Shown in pieces: positions 1 to 5,565 of a stretch of 7,503 bases of DNA. The stretch spans positions 1 through 7,503 of the forward strand of contig JAQBWJ010000090.1 in NCBI GenBank assembly GCA_027625215.1, written 5' to 3'. Positions within the stretch are counted from its first letter, which is position 1. Each line of letters begins with the position of its first letter. Under the pieces are notes generated by a model. It worked only from the letters and a program-made list of their open reading frames with translations, was not told where the DNA came from and searched no databases. The position numbers and the translations under genes are program-made. The stretch is from Candidatus Poribacteria bacterium. Lineage in GTDB: Bacteria > Poribacteria > WGA-4E > GCA-2687025.

Positions 1-971
1 TCCGTCCCAAGAAACGTGCGTGCGACGACTCGTCCCGGCAGCGCGTTCAGGTGCGGCGCATCGCCGTGCGCGTCGAGCACGAGCACCCGTTCGGGGCGAA
101 CGCTGGCGACGATTCGGTCGCCGACGCGCATCCCCTCCGTTTTTGCCGCCCATGCCGTCGCGTGAGGTGATTCCTCACCAGACGAGACAAGCGTCACCCC
201 GACCCGTTCCCCTTCGTCGCGTTCGATCTTCCCCTCGAGAAAGTTCGACGTACCGATGAAATCGGCGACGAAACGGTTGCGCGGGCGTTCGTAAATCTCC
301 TCCGGCGAGCCGACCTGTTGGACAAGCCCCTCGTGCATGACGGCGATCCGGTTGGAAAGCGCCATCGCCTCCTCCTGATCATGCGTCACGTAGAGAAACG
401 TGATGCCGACTTCTTGCTGGAGCGTTTTCAACTCCTGCTGCATCCGTTTGCGGAGTTTGAGGTCAAGCGCGGCGAGCGGTTCGTCCAGCAACAGGATCGA
501 CGGACGGTTCACCAACGCGCGGGCAAGAGCGACTCGCTGCTGCTGGCCGCCCGACAGTTCCGACGGCTTGCGCGCCTCGTAGCCCGCTAGTCCAACCATC
601 TCCATCGCCTCGCCGACCCGTTTGCGGGACTCGTCGCGCGACACTTTTTTCATTTGAAGACCGAAGGCGATGTTGTCGGCGACGGAGAGGTGTGGGAACA
701 GCGCGTACTGCTGAAAGACGGTATTCACGTCGCGCTTGTTCGGGGGGAGATTCACGACGGACTGCCCGCCGATCCGTATGTCGCCGGAGTCGGGATAGAC
801 GAACCCGCCGAGCAACCGCAGGGTCGTCGTCTTGCCGCATCCGCTCGGACCCAACAGCGAGAAGAACGACCCATCCTCGACCGTCAGCGAAACGGAATCG
901 ACAGCGACGACCTCGCCGTAGGTCTTCCGCACGTCTTGGAGTTCAATGTCTCCGCGAGAGAGGCTGTTCAA
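1..971 (-). CDS. potA: PotA-type ABC transporter ATP-binding protein (3' end beyond window)
   Basis: ATPase subunit that would power import of spermidine/putrescine (or a related substrate) through an inner-membrane permease pair. The 323 visible residues show the complete nucleotide-binding domain in order: Walker A GPSGCGKTT at 41-49 (Lys47), Q-loop within VNTVFQQYALFPH at 82-94, ABC signature LSGGQQQR at 139-146, Walker B ILLLDEP at 159-165, D-loop at 167-170, and switch histidine His197 in VTHDQEEA. The stretch PPNKRDVNTVFQQYALFPH and the later FVADFIGTSNFLEG closely match PotA as known from Escherichia coli. A C-terminal TOBE-like region begins around residue 240; perhaps 30-50 residues lie outside. 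A stop at 978-980 in this frame rules out anything upstream, and the first workable start is TTG at 969-971; its ribosome site is weak. It follows the ferritin-like gene by 34 nt on the same strand, so co-transcription is plausible. An iron or sugar substrate (FbpC/MalK-like) is less likely but not excluded; permease genes are not in view. Confidence 0.9.
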   Translation of the reverse strand, partial: MNSLSRGDIELQDVRKTYGEVVAVDSVSLTVEDGSFFSLLGPSGCGKTTTLRLLGGFVYPDSGDIRIGGQSVVNLPPNKRDVNTVFQQYALFPHLSVADNIAFGLQMKKVSRDESRKRVGEAMEMVGLAGYEARKPSELSGGQQQRVALARALVNRPSILLLDEPLAALDLKLRKRMQQELKTLQQEVGITFLYVTHDQEEAMALSNRIAVMHEGLVQQVGSPEEIYERPRNRFVADFIGTSNFLEGKIERDEGERVGVTLVSSGEESPHATAWAAKTEGMRVGDRIVASVRPERVLVLDAHGDAPHLNALPGRVVARTFLGT

Positions 972-1005
972 TCCGGTTCACCGTCCCACTCGACCGAATC
1001 GGCGT

Positions 1006-1584
1006 TCAATGCGCGTGATGATCCAACGCCGCGCGCGCCTGTCGCACCAGATCGGGGCTGTTCCCAAACTTCTTGATCGCGTTGACGAGGCTATCGACGT
1101 GGTTGTGCACCTCAACGCCCATCTTCTGAATCCGCTTCTCGAGGTGATATTCGCCGAGACGATTGATCGCCTGACGAATCTGCCGTACGAGGTGAAGGAA
1201 AAAAGCGTCGCCTTCGCTCGTCTCGAACTCAATCGCCATCTGGAACGCATCATGCAGCGAGTACGTGCCTTTTGCAACACGCCGTTCGTTCGTTTCCATG
1301 ATCTCCCGGACATGCGCGACGTTCGCGTGGTCGAAGCCGCGAATCCGTTCCTTCATCACCCCGGCGCGTTCGCACAGATCGCGCCCGAAACTCAGGACGA
1401 CGTAGTGGTCCCATTCTTCGCCGCTCATCTCTTCCCAAAACTGCGCGACCCGCTCGTCGTCGCTGCCGAGTTGAATCATGAACGCGGCGTACAGTTTCGC
1501 GTTGCGGAGCTCAATGTCCTCGCAGATCGTGAACAACTCCTCGACGGTCAACGTGCCGAGTTGGGGGGCTGCTGCTGTAGACAT
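1006..1584 (-). CDS. Ferritin-like / rubrerythrin-like four-helix protein
   Basis: A 192-residue, mainly helical protein with the pattern of a ferritin-like diiron bundle and no rubredoxin Cys motif. Helix A holds Glu25 followed by Tyr32 (ELRNAKLY). Helix B holds EEWDH at 56-60, an ExxH ligand motif. Helix C holds the acidic run AIEFETSEGDAFF at 117-129 (Glu121, Glu124). Helix D would be around INRLGEYHLEKR at 140-151, but with His147 in place the usual Glu three residues before it is Gly144, so the second ExxH is imperfect. The C-terminus is His-rich (HNH at 160-162, DHHAH at 188-192). The family includes oxidative-stress and iron-handling proteins; here the activity is an inference. Start ATG at 1584 is set by a strong ribosome site (GAAGGAGA, 7 nt upstream). 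It may be transcribed separately from hslU, given the 195-nt gap, and continues into the potA-like gene. Confidence 0.75.
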   Translation of the reverse strand: MSTAAAPQLGTLTVEELFTICEDIELRNAKLYAAFMIQLGSDDERVAQFWEEMSGEEWDHYVVLSFGRDLCERAGVMKERIRGFDHANVAHVREIMETNERRVAKGTYSLHDAFQMAIEFETSEGDAFFLHLVRQIRQAINRLGEYHLEKRIQKMGVEVHNHVDSLVNAIKKFGNSPDLVRQARAALDHHAH

Positions 1585-1779
1585 GTCGTTTCTCCTTCAA
1601 CGAACGATCAGAGTGGGATCAAGAGCGCGAAACAAGCGACACGGAGAAGCGACTCGCCCGGAAAATCGAGCGTTTCGCTTGTTGTCGGCGACGGAACGGA
1701 ACGGTGTCGCGTGACGGAACAACCGTTAGATATTCGGTCGGGGTGAAGAATCGGAGCCGCGAGACGCGAGTGATGGAGG
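1585..1779. other. Intergenic region hslU / ferritin-like gene with overlapping inverted repeats
   Basis: This 195-nt gap holds no convincing gene. It contains a perfect 9-bp inverted repeat, AACAAGCGA at 1631-1639 and TCGCTTGTT at 1675-1683, and a competing stem in which AAGCGACTCG at 1647-1656 pairs with CGAG at 1667-1670 and TCGCTT at 1675-1680 across a 4-nt bulge. The octamer GACGGAAC occurs directly repeated at 1690-1697 and 1713-1720. No T-rich tract follows any of the stems, so a classical terminator after hslU is not seen. I see no good sigma70 promoter. The position, about 50-100 nt upstream of the ferritin-like start, would suit a leader structure or operator. Confidence 0.4.
1591..1598 (-). 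promoter_or_regulatory. Ribosome binding site of the ferritin-like gene
   Basis: The minus strand reads GAAGGAGA, a near-perfect anti-16S match, with the core AAGGAG ending 7 nt before the ATG at 1584. It fixes the start and suggests efficient translation. Confidence 0.8.
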
Positions 1780-3249
1780 TTAGAGAATGTAGCGGCTCAA
1801 ATCTTCGTCTTTCACGATGTCGGCGAGTTGATCGCGGACGTACGTCTGGTTGATCTCGACGGTATCGCCCTTGCGTTCCGGCGCGTCGAAGGAGAGCTCC
1901 TCGCAGAGCCGCTCCATGATGGTGTGCAACCGCCGCGCTCCGATGTTCTCGGTCTGCTGATTCACTTGGAACGCGAGCGTGGCGACTTCGGCGACCGCGT
2001 CGTCCGTAAACGACACGCGGATGCCTTCGGTTTCGAGCAGCGCGACATACTGCCGCACCAACGCATTCTGCGGCTCCGTCAGTATGCGCCGAAAATCCGA
2101 TTCGGTCAAGTTCTCCAATTCAACACGTATCGGAAATCGCCCCTGCAACTCCGGGATCAGGTCGGACGGTTTCGACACATGGAACGCGCCCGCCGCGATG
2201 AACAGCACATGGTCGGTCTTGACCGTGCCGTACTTTGTCGTGACGGAACTGCCCTCGACAATCGGCAGAATATCCCGTTGAACGCCCTCGCGCGACACGT
2301 CGGGTCCCTGCCGCGACTCGCGCCCCGCGATCTTGTCGATCTCGTCCAAGAAGATGATCCCCGAAATCTCCGCCCGCTCGACCGCTTCAACGACAACGTT
2401 GTCCATGTCGATCAGCCGCTGCTCTTCCTCGCCCATCAGGATGGGACGAGCCTCGGCGACGGTCACTTTGCGGTCGCGCGTCTGCTTCGGCATCATCCCG
2501 CCGAGCAGTTCGCGGATGTTGATGTCCATCTCCTCGATGCCGCCGGGCGTCATGATCTCGACGAACGGCGTCTGTCGCGCGGCGACTTCGATCTCCACCT
2601 GCTTGTCCTCGAACGCGCCGCTGCGGAGCCGTTCGCGCATCTTCTCGCGCGTGCGACGGTAACGCTCCTGTTGCGCGGCGTCGGGCTCGGGGCTCTCGCG
2701 GGTGTCTTCGTCATCATCCTCGTTGAAGATATCTTGGGTGAAGTCCTGCCGATACGACGGTGGCGGCGGCACAAGGATATCGAGCAACCGCTCCTCAACC
2801 AGTTCCTCCGCCCGCGCCCGAACGCGCTCCCGATGTTCCGCCTCCACCATTGAAACGGCGGTCTCCGCGAGATCGCGCACCATCGACTCGACATCTCGCC
2901 CGACGTACCCGACCTCCGTGTACTTCGACGCCTCCACCTTGATGAACGGCGCGCGCGCCAATTTCGCCAGCCGTCGCGCGATCTCCGTCTTCCCGACGCC
3001 TGTCGGGCCGATCATCAGGATATTCTTGGGTACGACCTCGTCGCGCATGTCGTCCGGCAGCATCTGACGCCGCGCTCGGTTCCGCAGCGCTACCGCGACG
3101 GCGCGTTTCGCCTTGCCCTGACCGATGATGTACTTGTCGAGTTCGGCGACGACTTCGCGCGGCGTCATCGCCTGTTGAAGCGCGGTCGGCGCGTCTTCCG
3201 TCACGGGATCAAAAGGTCGTTCAGTGATTTGTGCGAGCGATTCCGTCAT
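1780..3249 (-). CDS. hslU: HslU (ClpY) AAA+ unfoldase of the HslVU protease
   Basis: ATP-dependent hexameric unfoldase that feeds substrates to HslV in the cytoplasm. In the 489 residues are seen: the N-terminal TPREVVAELDKYIIGQ at 29-44, Walker A GPTGVGKTE at 81-89 (Lys87), pore loop GYVG at 114-117, the inserted I domain from about 126 to 260, Walker B IIFLDEIDK at 298-306, sensor 1 around HVLFIAAGAF at 347-356, the arginine-containing GRFPIRVEL at 370-378, sensor 2 GARRL at 437-441, and the HslU C-terminus DLSRYIL that docks into HslV. It is longer than typical HslU (about 440-470) owing to an extra N-terminal 25 or so residues and an acidic stretch EDDDEDTRESPEPD at 177-190 in the I domain. 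The chosen ATG lies 4 nt after the hslV stop and behind TAGGGGA; an internal ATG (residue 28, at 3168) would give the usual N-terminus but has a weaker ribosome site. Confidence 0.97.
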   Translation of the reverse strand: MTESLAQITERPFDPVTEDAPTALQQAMTPREVVAELDKYIIGQGKAKRAVAVALRNRARRQMLPDDMRDEVVPKNILMIGPTGVGKTEIARRLAKLARAPFIKVEASKYTEVGYVGRDVESMVRDLAETAVSMVEAEHRERVRARAEELVEERLLDILVPPPPSYRQDFTQDIFNEDDDEDTRESPEPDAAQQERYRRTREKMRERLRSGAFEDKQVEIEVAARQTPFVEIMTPGGIEEMDINIRELLGGMMPKQTRDRKVTVAEARPILMGEEEQRLIDMDNVVVEAVERAEISGIIFLDEIDKIAGRESRQGPDVSREGVQRDILPIVEGSSVTTKYGTVKTDHVLFIAAGAFHVSKPSDLIPELQGRFPIRVELENLTESDFRRILTEPQNALVRQYVALLETEGIRVSFTDDAVAEVATLAFQVNQQTENIGARRLHTIMERLCEELSFDAPERKGDTVEINQTYVRDQLADIVKDEDLSRYIL

Positions 3250-3253
3250 TCCC

Positions 3254-3796
3254 CTAATTTCCGTCTAAATCCAAGCGTTCAATCGTGATCGAGTCGTTCG
3301 TGTAGATGCAGATCGTTGCGGTCGTCTCAAGCGCCTCGCGGACGATCTCTTCTGCTGACAGTTCCGTGTGCTTGAGCAGCATCCGCGCGCCCGCCATCGC
3401 TATCGCCGAGCCGGAGCCGATAGATAAAATGTCGTCGTCCGGCAGGATCACGTCTCCCGTGCCCGAAATGAGCATCGACGTGTCCTTGTTGCAGGCGATG
3501 ATCTGCGCTTGCAGATGTCGTAATGCGCGGTCGCTGCGCCAGTCTTTGGCGAGTTCGATGGCGGCGCGAGTCAGGTTCCCCCTGAACTCCTCCAGCCGCC
3601 CTTCCAGTTTCTCGAACAGCGCGAGCGCGTCCGCCGCCGATCCCGCGAACCCGGCGATCACCTGTTTCTGATGCAGCGTACGCACTTTGATCGCTTGGTT
3701 TTTAAGGATCGTCTGCCCGAACGTCACCTGTCCGTCACCTCCGAGCGCGACTTGGCTGCCGCGTCGCACGGCGAGAATCGTGGTGGACCGGATCAC
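3254..3796 (-). CDS. hslV: HslV (ClpQ) peptidase subunit, GTG start
   Basis: Proteasome-like threonine peptidase that forms the double hexameric core of HslVU. The 180 residues begin MIRSTTILAVRRG, so the predicted catalytic nucleophile is Thr5, exposed after removal of a four-residue propeptide. Numbered from that Thr, Asp17 (GGDGQ) and Lys33 (AIKVR) fall exactly where they do in Escherichia coli HslV. GFAGSAADA, ELAKDWRSD, SGTGDVILPDDD, IGSGSA and CIYTND are all family blocks, and the sequence is closer in style to Bacillus/Thermotoga ClpQ (GDGQVTFGQ) than to the proteobacterial form. GTG at 3794-3796 is chosen because it places the Thr at the right distance and is preceded by AAAAGG at 3801-3806. 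An ATG-initiated reading back to 4429 would run through the membrane-protein gene and is not credible; a TTG overlapping the upstream stop is a weaker alternative. hslU follows after 4 nt. Confidence 0.95.
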   Translation of the reverse strand: MIRSTTILAVRRGSQVALGGDGQVTFGQTILKNQAIKVRTLHQKQVIAGFAGSAADALALFEKLEGRLEEFRGNLTRAAIELAKDWRSDRALRHLQAQIIACNKDTSMLISGTGDVILPDDDILSIGSGSAIAMAGARMLLKHTELSAEEIVREALETTATICIYTNDSITIERLDLDGN

Positions 3797-3800
3797 GGGA

Positions 3801-3806
3801 CCTTTT
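3801..3806 (-). promoter_or_regulatory. Ribosome binding site deciding the hslV GTG start
   Basis: The minus strand reads AAAAGG followed by TCCC and then GTG. The 4-nt spacing is short but it is the only purine-rich site near a start that leaves the catalytic Thr close to the N-terminus. Confidence 0.5.
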
Positions 3807-3822
3807 GATTTTCCAGTCGGAC

Positions 3823-4497
3823 TCAAAGAAGATTCACCTTCCCGAACAGTCGGACAAACGCGAGGTAAACGATCAACACGAAACTCATGTAAGCCGCCGC
3901 CAATCGGACGGCACTCCCCAACGGAGCCGCCCATGCGGGCACCCGCCGAGACAAGGGTAGCAGAAAGTACCACGAAAAGAGAAACGTGACGCCCCATGCC
4001 GTCGGCAGGAACAGCCACACGTCGCCGATCTGTTGGTCGGGGACATGCCGCGCGTTCCACACCCAAAGCCCTGACCGCGCGCCGACATACTCGAACGACC
4101 ACCCGAGTGCGAAACCGCTTATCGCCGATCCGACCGTCGCACCGCCGACGCCGATCAGTTCCCTCAGCCGCGCGTATCCAAACAAACACGCCGCAAACAG
4201 CGCCGAACGGCTCAACAAGACACCCGGCGAGACGGGTAACGCCGCAATCTCTCGACGCACATGAAACATGAAGCCATATTGGTTGAAATAAACGTCCGTC
4301 ACGGTGACGATCAGCCCCGCGACCGCGCCGCCGACCACCGCTCGCTGCGATGGAGAGCCGTCTTCGGCGTCCTGCGCCACTCGCGCGAGCGCCGCCCACG
4401 CGACCAACGCGCTCACCAGCGCGAGCCACGCGACGCCCGTGAACAGTCCACCCAACGCAAAGACAACCGACAGCGCGATGTACAACTCGCGCCGCAT
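3823..4497 (-). CDS. Polytopic membrane protein of unknown function
   Basis: I do not recognise the family. The 224-residue protein has about six hydrophobic segments, near residues 5-37 (long, perhaps two passes), 53-72, 92-108, 116-135, 160-182 and 196-218. Between the fourth and fifth is a conserved-looking aromatic stretch with Trp133, Glu136, Gly139, Gly143, Leu144, Trp145 and Trp147 (FEYVGARSGLWVW), followed by a loop and IGDVWLFLPTAWG at 157-169. This kind of E-x2-G-x3-GLW pattern looks like an active-site or ligand-binding motif rather than generic membrane filler, but that is inference. The ATG directly abuts the TAG of the metallophosphoesterase gene and shares its ribosome site GGAAGGG (4504-4510), indicating translational coupling. 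hslV follows after 25 nt, so the gene sits inside the hslVU operon. Confidence 0.8.
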   Translation of the reverse strand: MRRELYIALSVVFALGGLFTGVAWLALVSALVAWAALARVAQDAEDGSPSQRAVVGGAVAGLIVTVTDVYFNQYGFMFHVRREIAALPVSPGVLLSRSALFAACLFGYARLRELIGVGGATVGSAISGFALGWSFEYVGARSGLWVWNARHVPDQQIGDVWLFLPTAWGVTFLFSWYFLLPLSRRVPAWAAPLGSAVRLAAAYMSFVLIVYLAFVRLFGKVNLL

Positions 4498-5235
4498 CTA
4501 TCGCCCTTCCGAGAGCCGCGCCGCGTTGATCTCCGGCAGTCCCGCTTTGACGATCTTCTGTTGGGCGGAAGCGATGTCGTAAGAGACTCGAAAGAAGGCG
4601 AGTTGCAACGATTCCGTATCGAACATCGCGTAGGAGGCGCGCGGATCGCGGTCGCGCGGTTGCCCGACGGAGCCGGGATTAATCACGTACCGAGCCGCTT
4701 TTTGGAGGATGATCGGATAGCCGCTTTGGATGGGGATTTCGAGCGTCGCGCCCTCGAAGTTCGCGTAGACGGTCGCGCGGTGCGTATGCCCGAAGAAGGC
4801 GACAGAGCCTTTCATCACGTCGAACATGTCCGCCGCATCGTCCGGGTAAAAGATGTAGTAGTCTTCGTCCGCCCAACTGCCGTGACAGATGCCGAACCGC
4901 TCTTTCGGCGTGGAAGGTCCCTGCGGCAGCGTCGCCAGAAACGCGAGTCCGTCCGCCGACACCATTTCGCGCGTGCGGAGCGCCGCGTCCCGCGCGATGG
5001 CGGAGAACCCTTCCGGCTCTTCGATTCCGGCGACGACTTTATCGTGATTGCCACGCACGACATGGTTCGGGTCGATCTGTCTGAGCCAGTCCACGACGGG
5101 TTCGGGATCGCCGCCGTAGCCGACGGCGTCGCCCAAAAACCACAGCGCGTCGGGTCGTTTCGGCGCAAGATGTTCCAGCACCGCTTCCAACGCTTCGAGA
5201 TTCGCGTGAATATCGCTCAACACGGCGATCCGCAA
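4498..5235 (-). CDS. Calcineurin-like metallophosphoesterase (YfcE/MJ0936-like), TTG start
   Basis: Predicted cytoplasmic binuclear-metal phosphodiesterase/phosphatase of 245 residues. All family metal motifs are present: DIH at 8-10, GDAVGYG at 35-41 (Asp36), GNHD at 62-65, HG at 118-119 (His118) and GHTH at 149-152. The C-terminal NPGSVGQPRDRDPRASYAMFD block is typical of the YfcE/MJ0936-type group; the physiological substrate cannot be told. TTG at 5233-5235 is chosen because it starts directly on the first beta strand (RIAVLSDIHAN) and has GAAGGG nine nt upstream. An ATG at 5361 would add 42 residues without family resemblance, encoded across an inverted repeat. It is the first gene of the apparent operon with the membrane protein and hslVU. 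Confidence 0.9.
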   Translation of the reverse strand: MRIAVLSDIHANLEALEAVLEHLAPKRPDALWFLGDAVGYGGDPEPVVDWLRQIDPNHVVRGNHDKVVAGIEEPEGFSAIARDAALRTREMVSADGLAFLATLPQGPSTPKERFGICHGSWADEDYYIFYPDDAADMFDVMKGSVAFFGHTHRATVYANFEGATLEIPIQSGYPIILQKAARYVINPGSVGQPRDRDPRASYAMFDTESLQLAFFRVSYDIASAQQKIVKAGLPEINAARLSEGR

Positions 5236-5244
5236 TGGACAAGA

Positions 5245-5250
5245 CCCTTC
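5245..5250 (-). promoter_or_regulatory. Ribosome binding site deciding the metallophosphoesterase TTG start
   Basis: The minus strand reads GAAGGG, nine nt before TTG at 5235. It supports the short N-terminus over the upstream ATG at 5361. Confidence 0.65.
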
Positions 5251-5275
5251 ACCACCAAACAAGCCCGTTCTCTCA

Positions 5276-5340
5276 ATTGTAGGCGGGATGGCTCGTTGCG
5301 GCAAGGTCGGCTGAATGTCGTGAACCGTGCAGCCTACAAT
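5276..5340. repeat. 65-nt segment bounded by perfect 9-bp inverted repeats
   Basis: ATTGTAGGC at 5276-5284 is the exact reverse complement of GCCTACAAT at 5332-5340, with 47 nt between. It lies in the leader of the metallophosphoesterase gene, ending 40 nt before its TTG. It could be a small non-autonomous repeat element, a long-loop leader hairpin, or a pair of operator half-sites; a single copy in this window cannot separate these. Confidence 0.5.
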
Positions 5341-5377
5341 GTATCGGTTTTCGCGCAACATGATGACAAGCCGTCGG

Positions 5378-5406
5378 TTGGCGTTTGATCGGCAAGGGTT
5401 TATGAT
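5378..5406 (+). promoter_or_regulatory. Candidate sigma70-type promoter for the sulfatase gene
   Basis: TTGGCG (5378-5383) and TATGAT (5401-5406) are separated by exactly 17 nt, matching the consensus at 4 of 6 and 5 of 6 positions. Transcription would begin near 5413 and leave a leader of roughly 150 nt before the sulfatase ATG, which is long; consensus use in this unknown phylum is assumed. Confidence 0.4.
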
Positions 5407-5565
5407 AGGGAAGGTATCGCAGATCAGGAAACGCCAAGATCATCACGACAATCCTCATCGCCTTGATCCGAACGTAATGTCACAGGCTGCGTTACCGTCG
5501 GATGAAAAAGCGAGCGATCTCCCGATGCTGTGTTGGAATCAATCTTAACGAAAACCGAGATTACG

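Larger units (their letters stand above)
5236..5565. other. Divergent intergenic region between metallophosphoesterase and sulfatase genes
   Basis: This stretch of about 330 nt separates two divergent genes. Short open frames cross it on both strands but none has family-like content or a convincing ribosome site. It holds a 65-nt segment bounded by a 9-bp inverted repeat and a plus-strand promoter candidate (listed separately). On the minus strand a weak candidate for the hslVU operon is TTGTCA (5364-5369) with GATACA (5340-5345) and an 18-nt spacer; a second minus-strand -10-like TATCAT (5402-5407) overlaps the plus-strand -10. Confidence 0.5.

Noticed and set aside
946..1746. 266-residue open frame on the plus strand
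   Set aside because: Antisense to the ferritin-like gene, which has a strong ribosome site and a recognisable ExxH pattern.
1828..2853. 341-residue open frame on the plus strand
   Set aside because: It is antisense to hslU, which has every family motif; the opposite frame is a GC-rich codon shadow.
3797..4429. Long in-frame N-terminal extension of hslV (reading of 391 residues)
   Set aside because: It overlaps the membrane-protein gene almost fully, lacks family content, and would bury the catalytic N-terminal Thr that must be exposed near the start.
5236..5361. Upstream ATG start for the metallophosphoesterase
   Set aside because: The 42 extra residues show no family resemblance and cross the inverted repeat, while the TTG at 5235 has a well-spaced GAAGGG.
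4261..5388. 375-residue open frame on the plus strand
   Set aside because: It is antisense to the metallophosphoesterase and membrane-protein genes and very rich in Arg/Asp/Val, typical of shadow frames.
5530..5565. Upstream GTG start for the sulfatase
   Set aside because: It adds 12 residues that are not part of the sulfatase fold and are not a signal peptide; the ATG at 5566 begins at the usual first strand.
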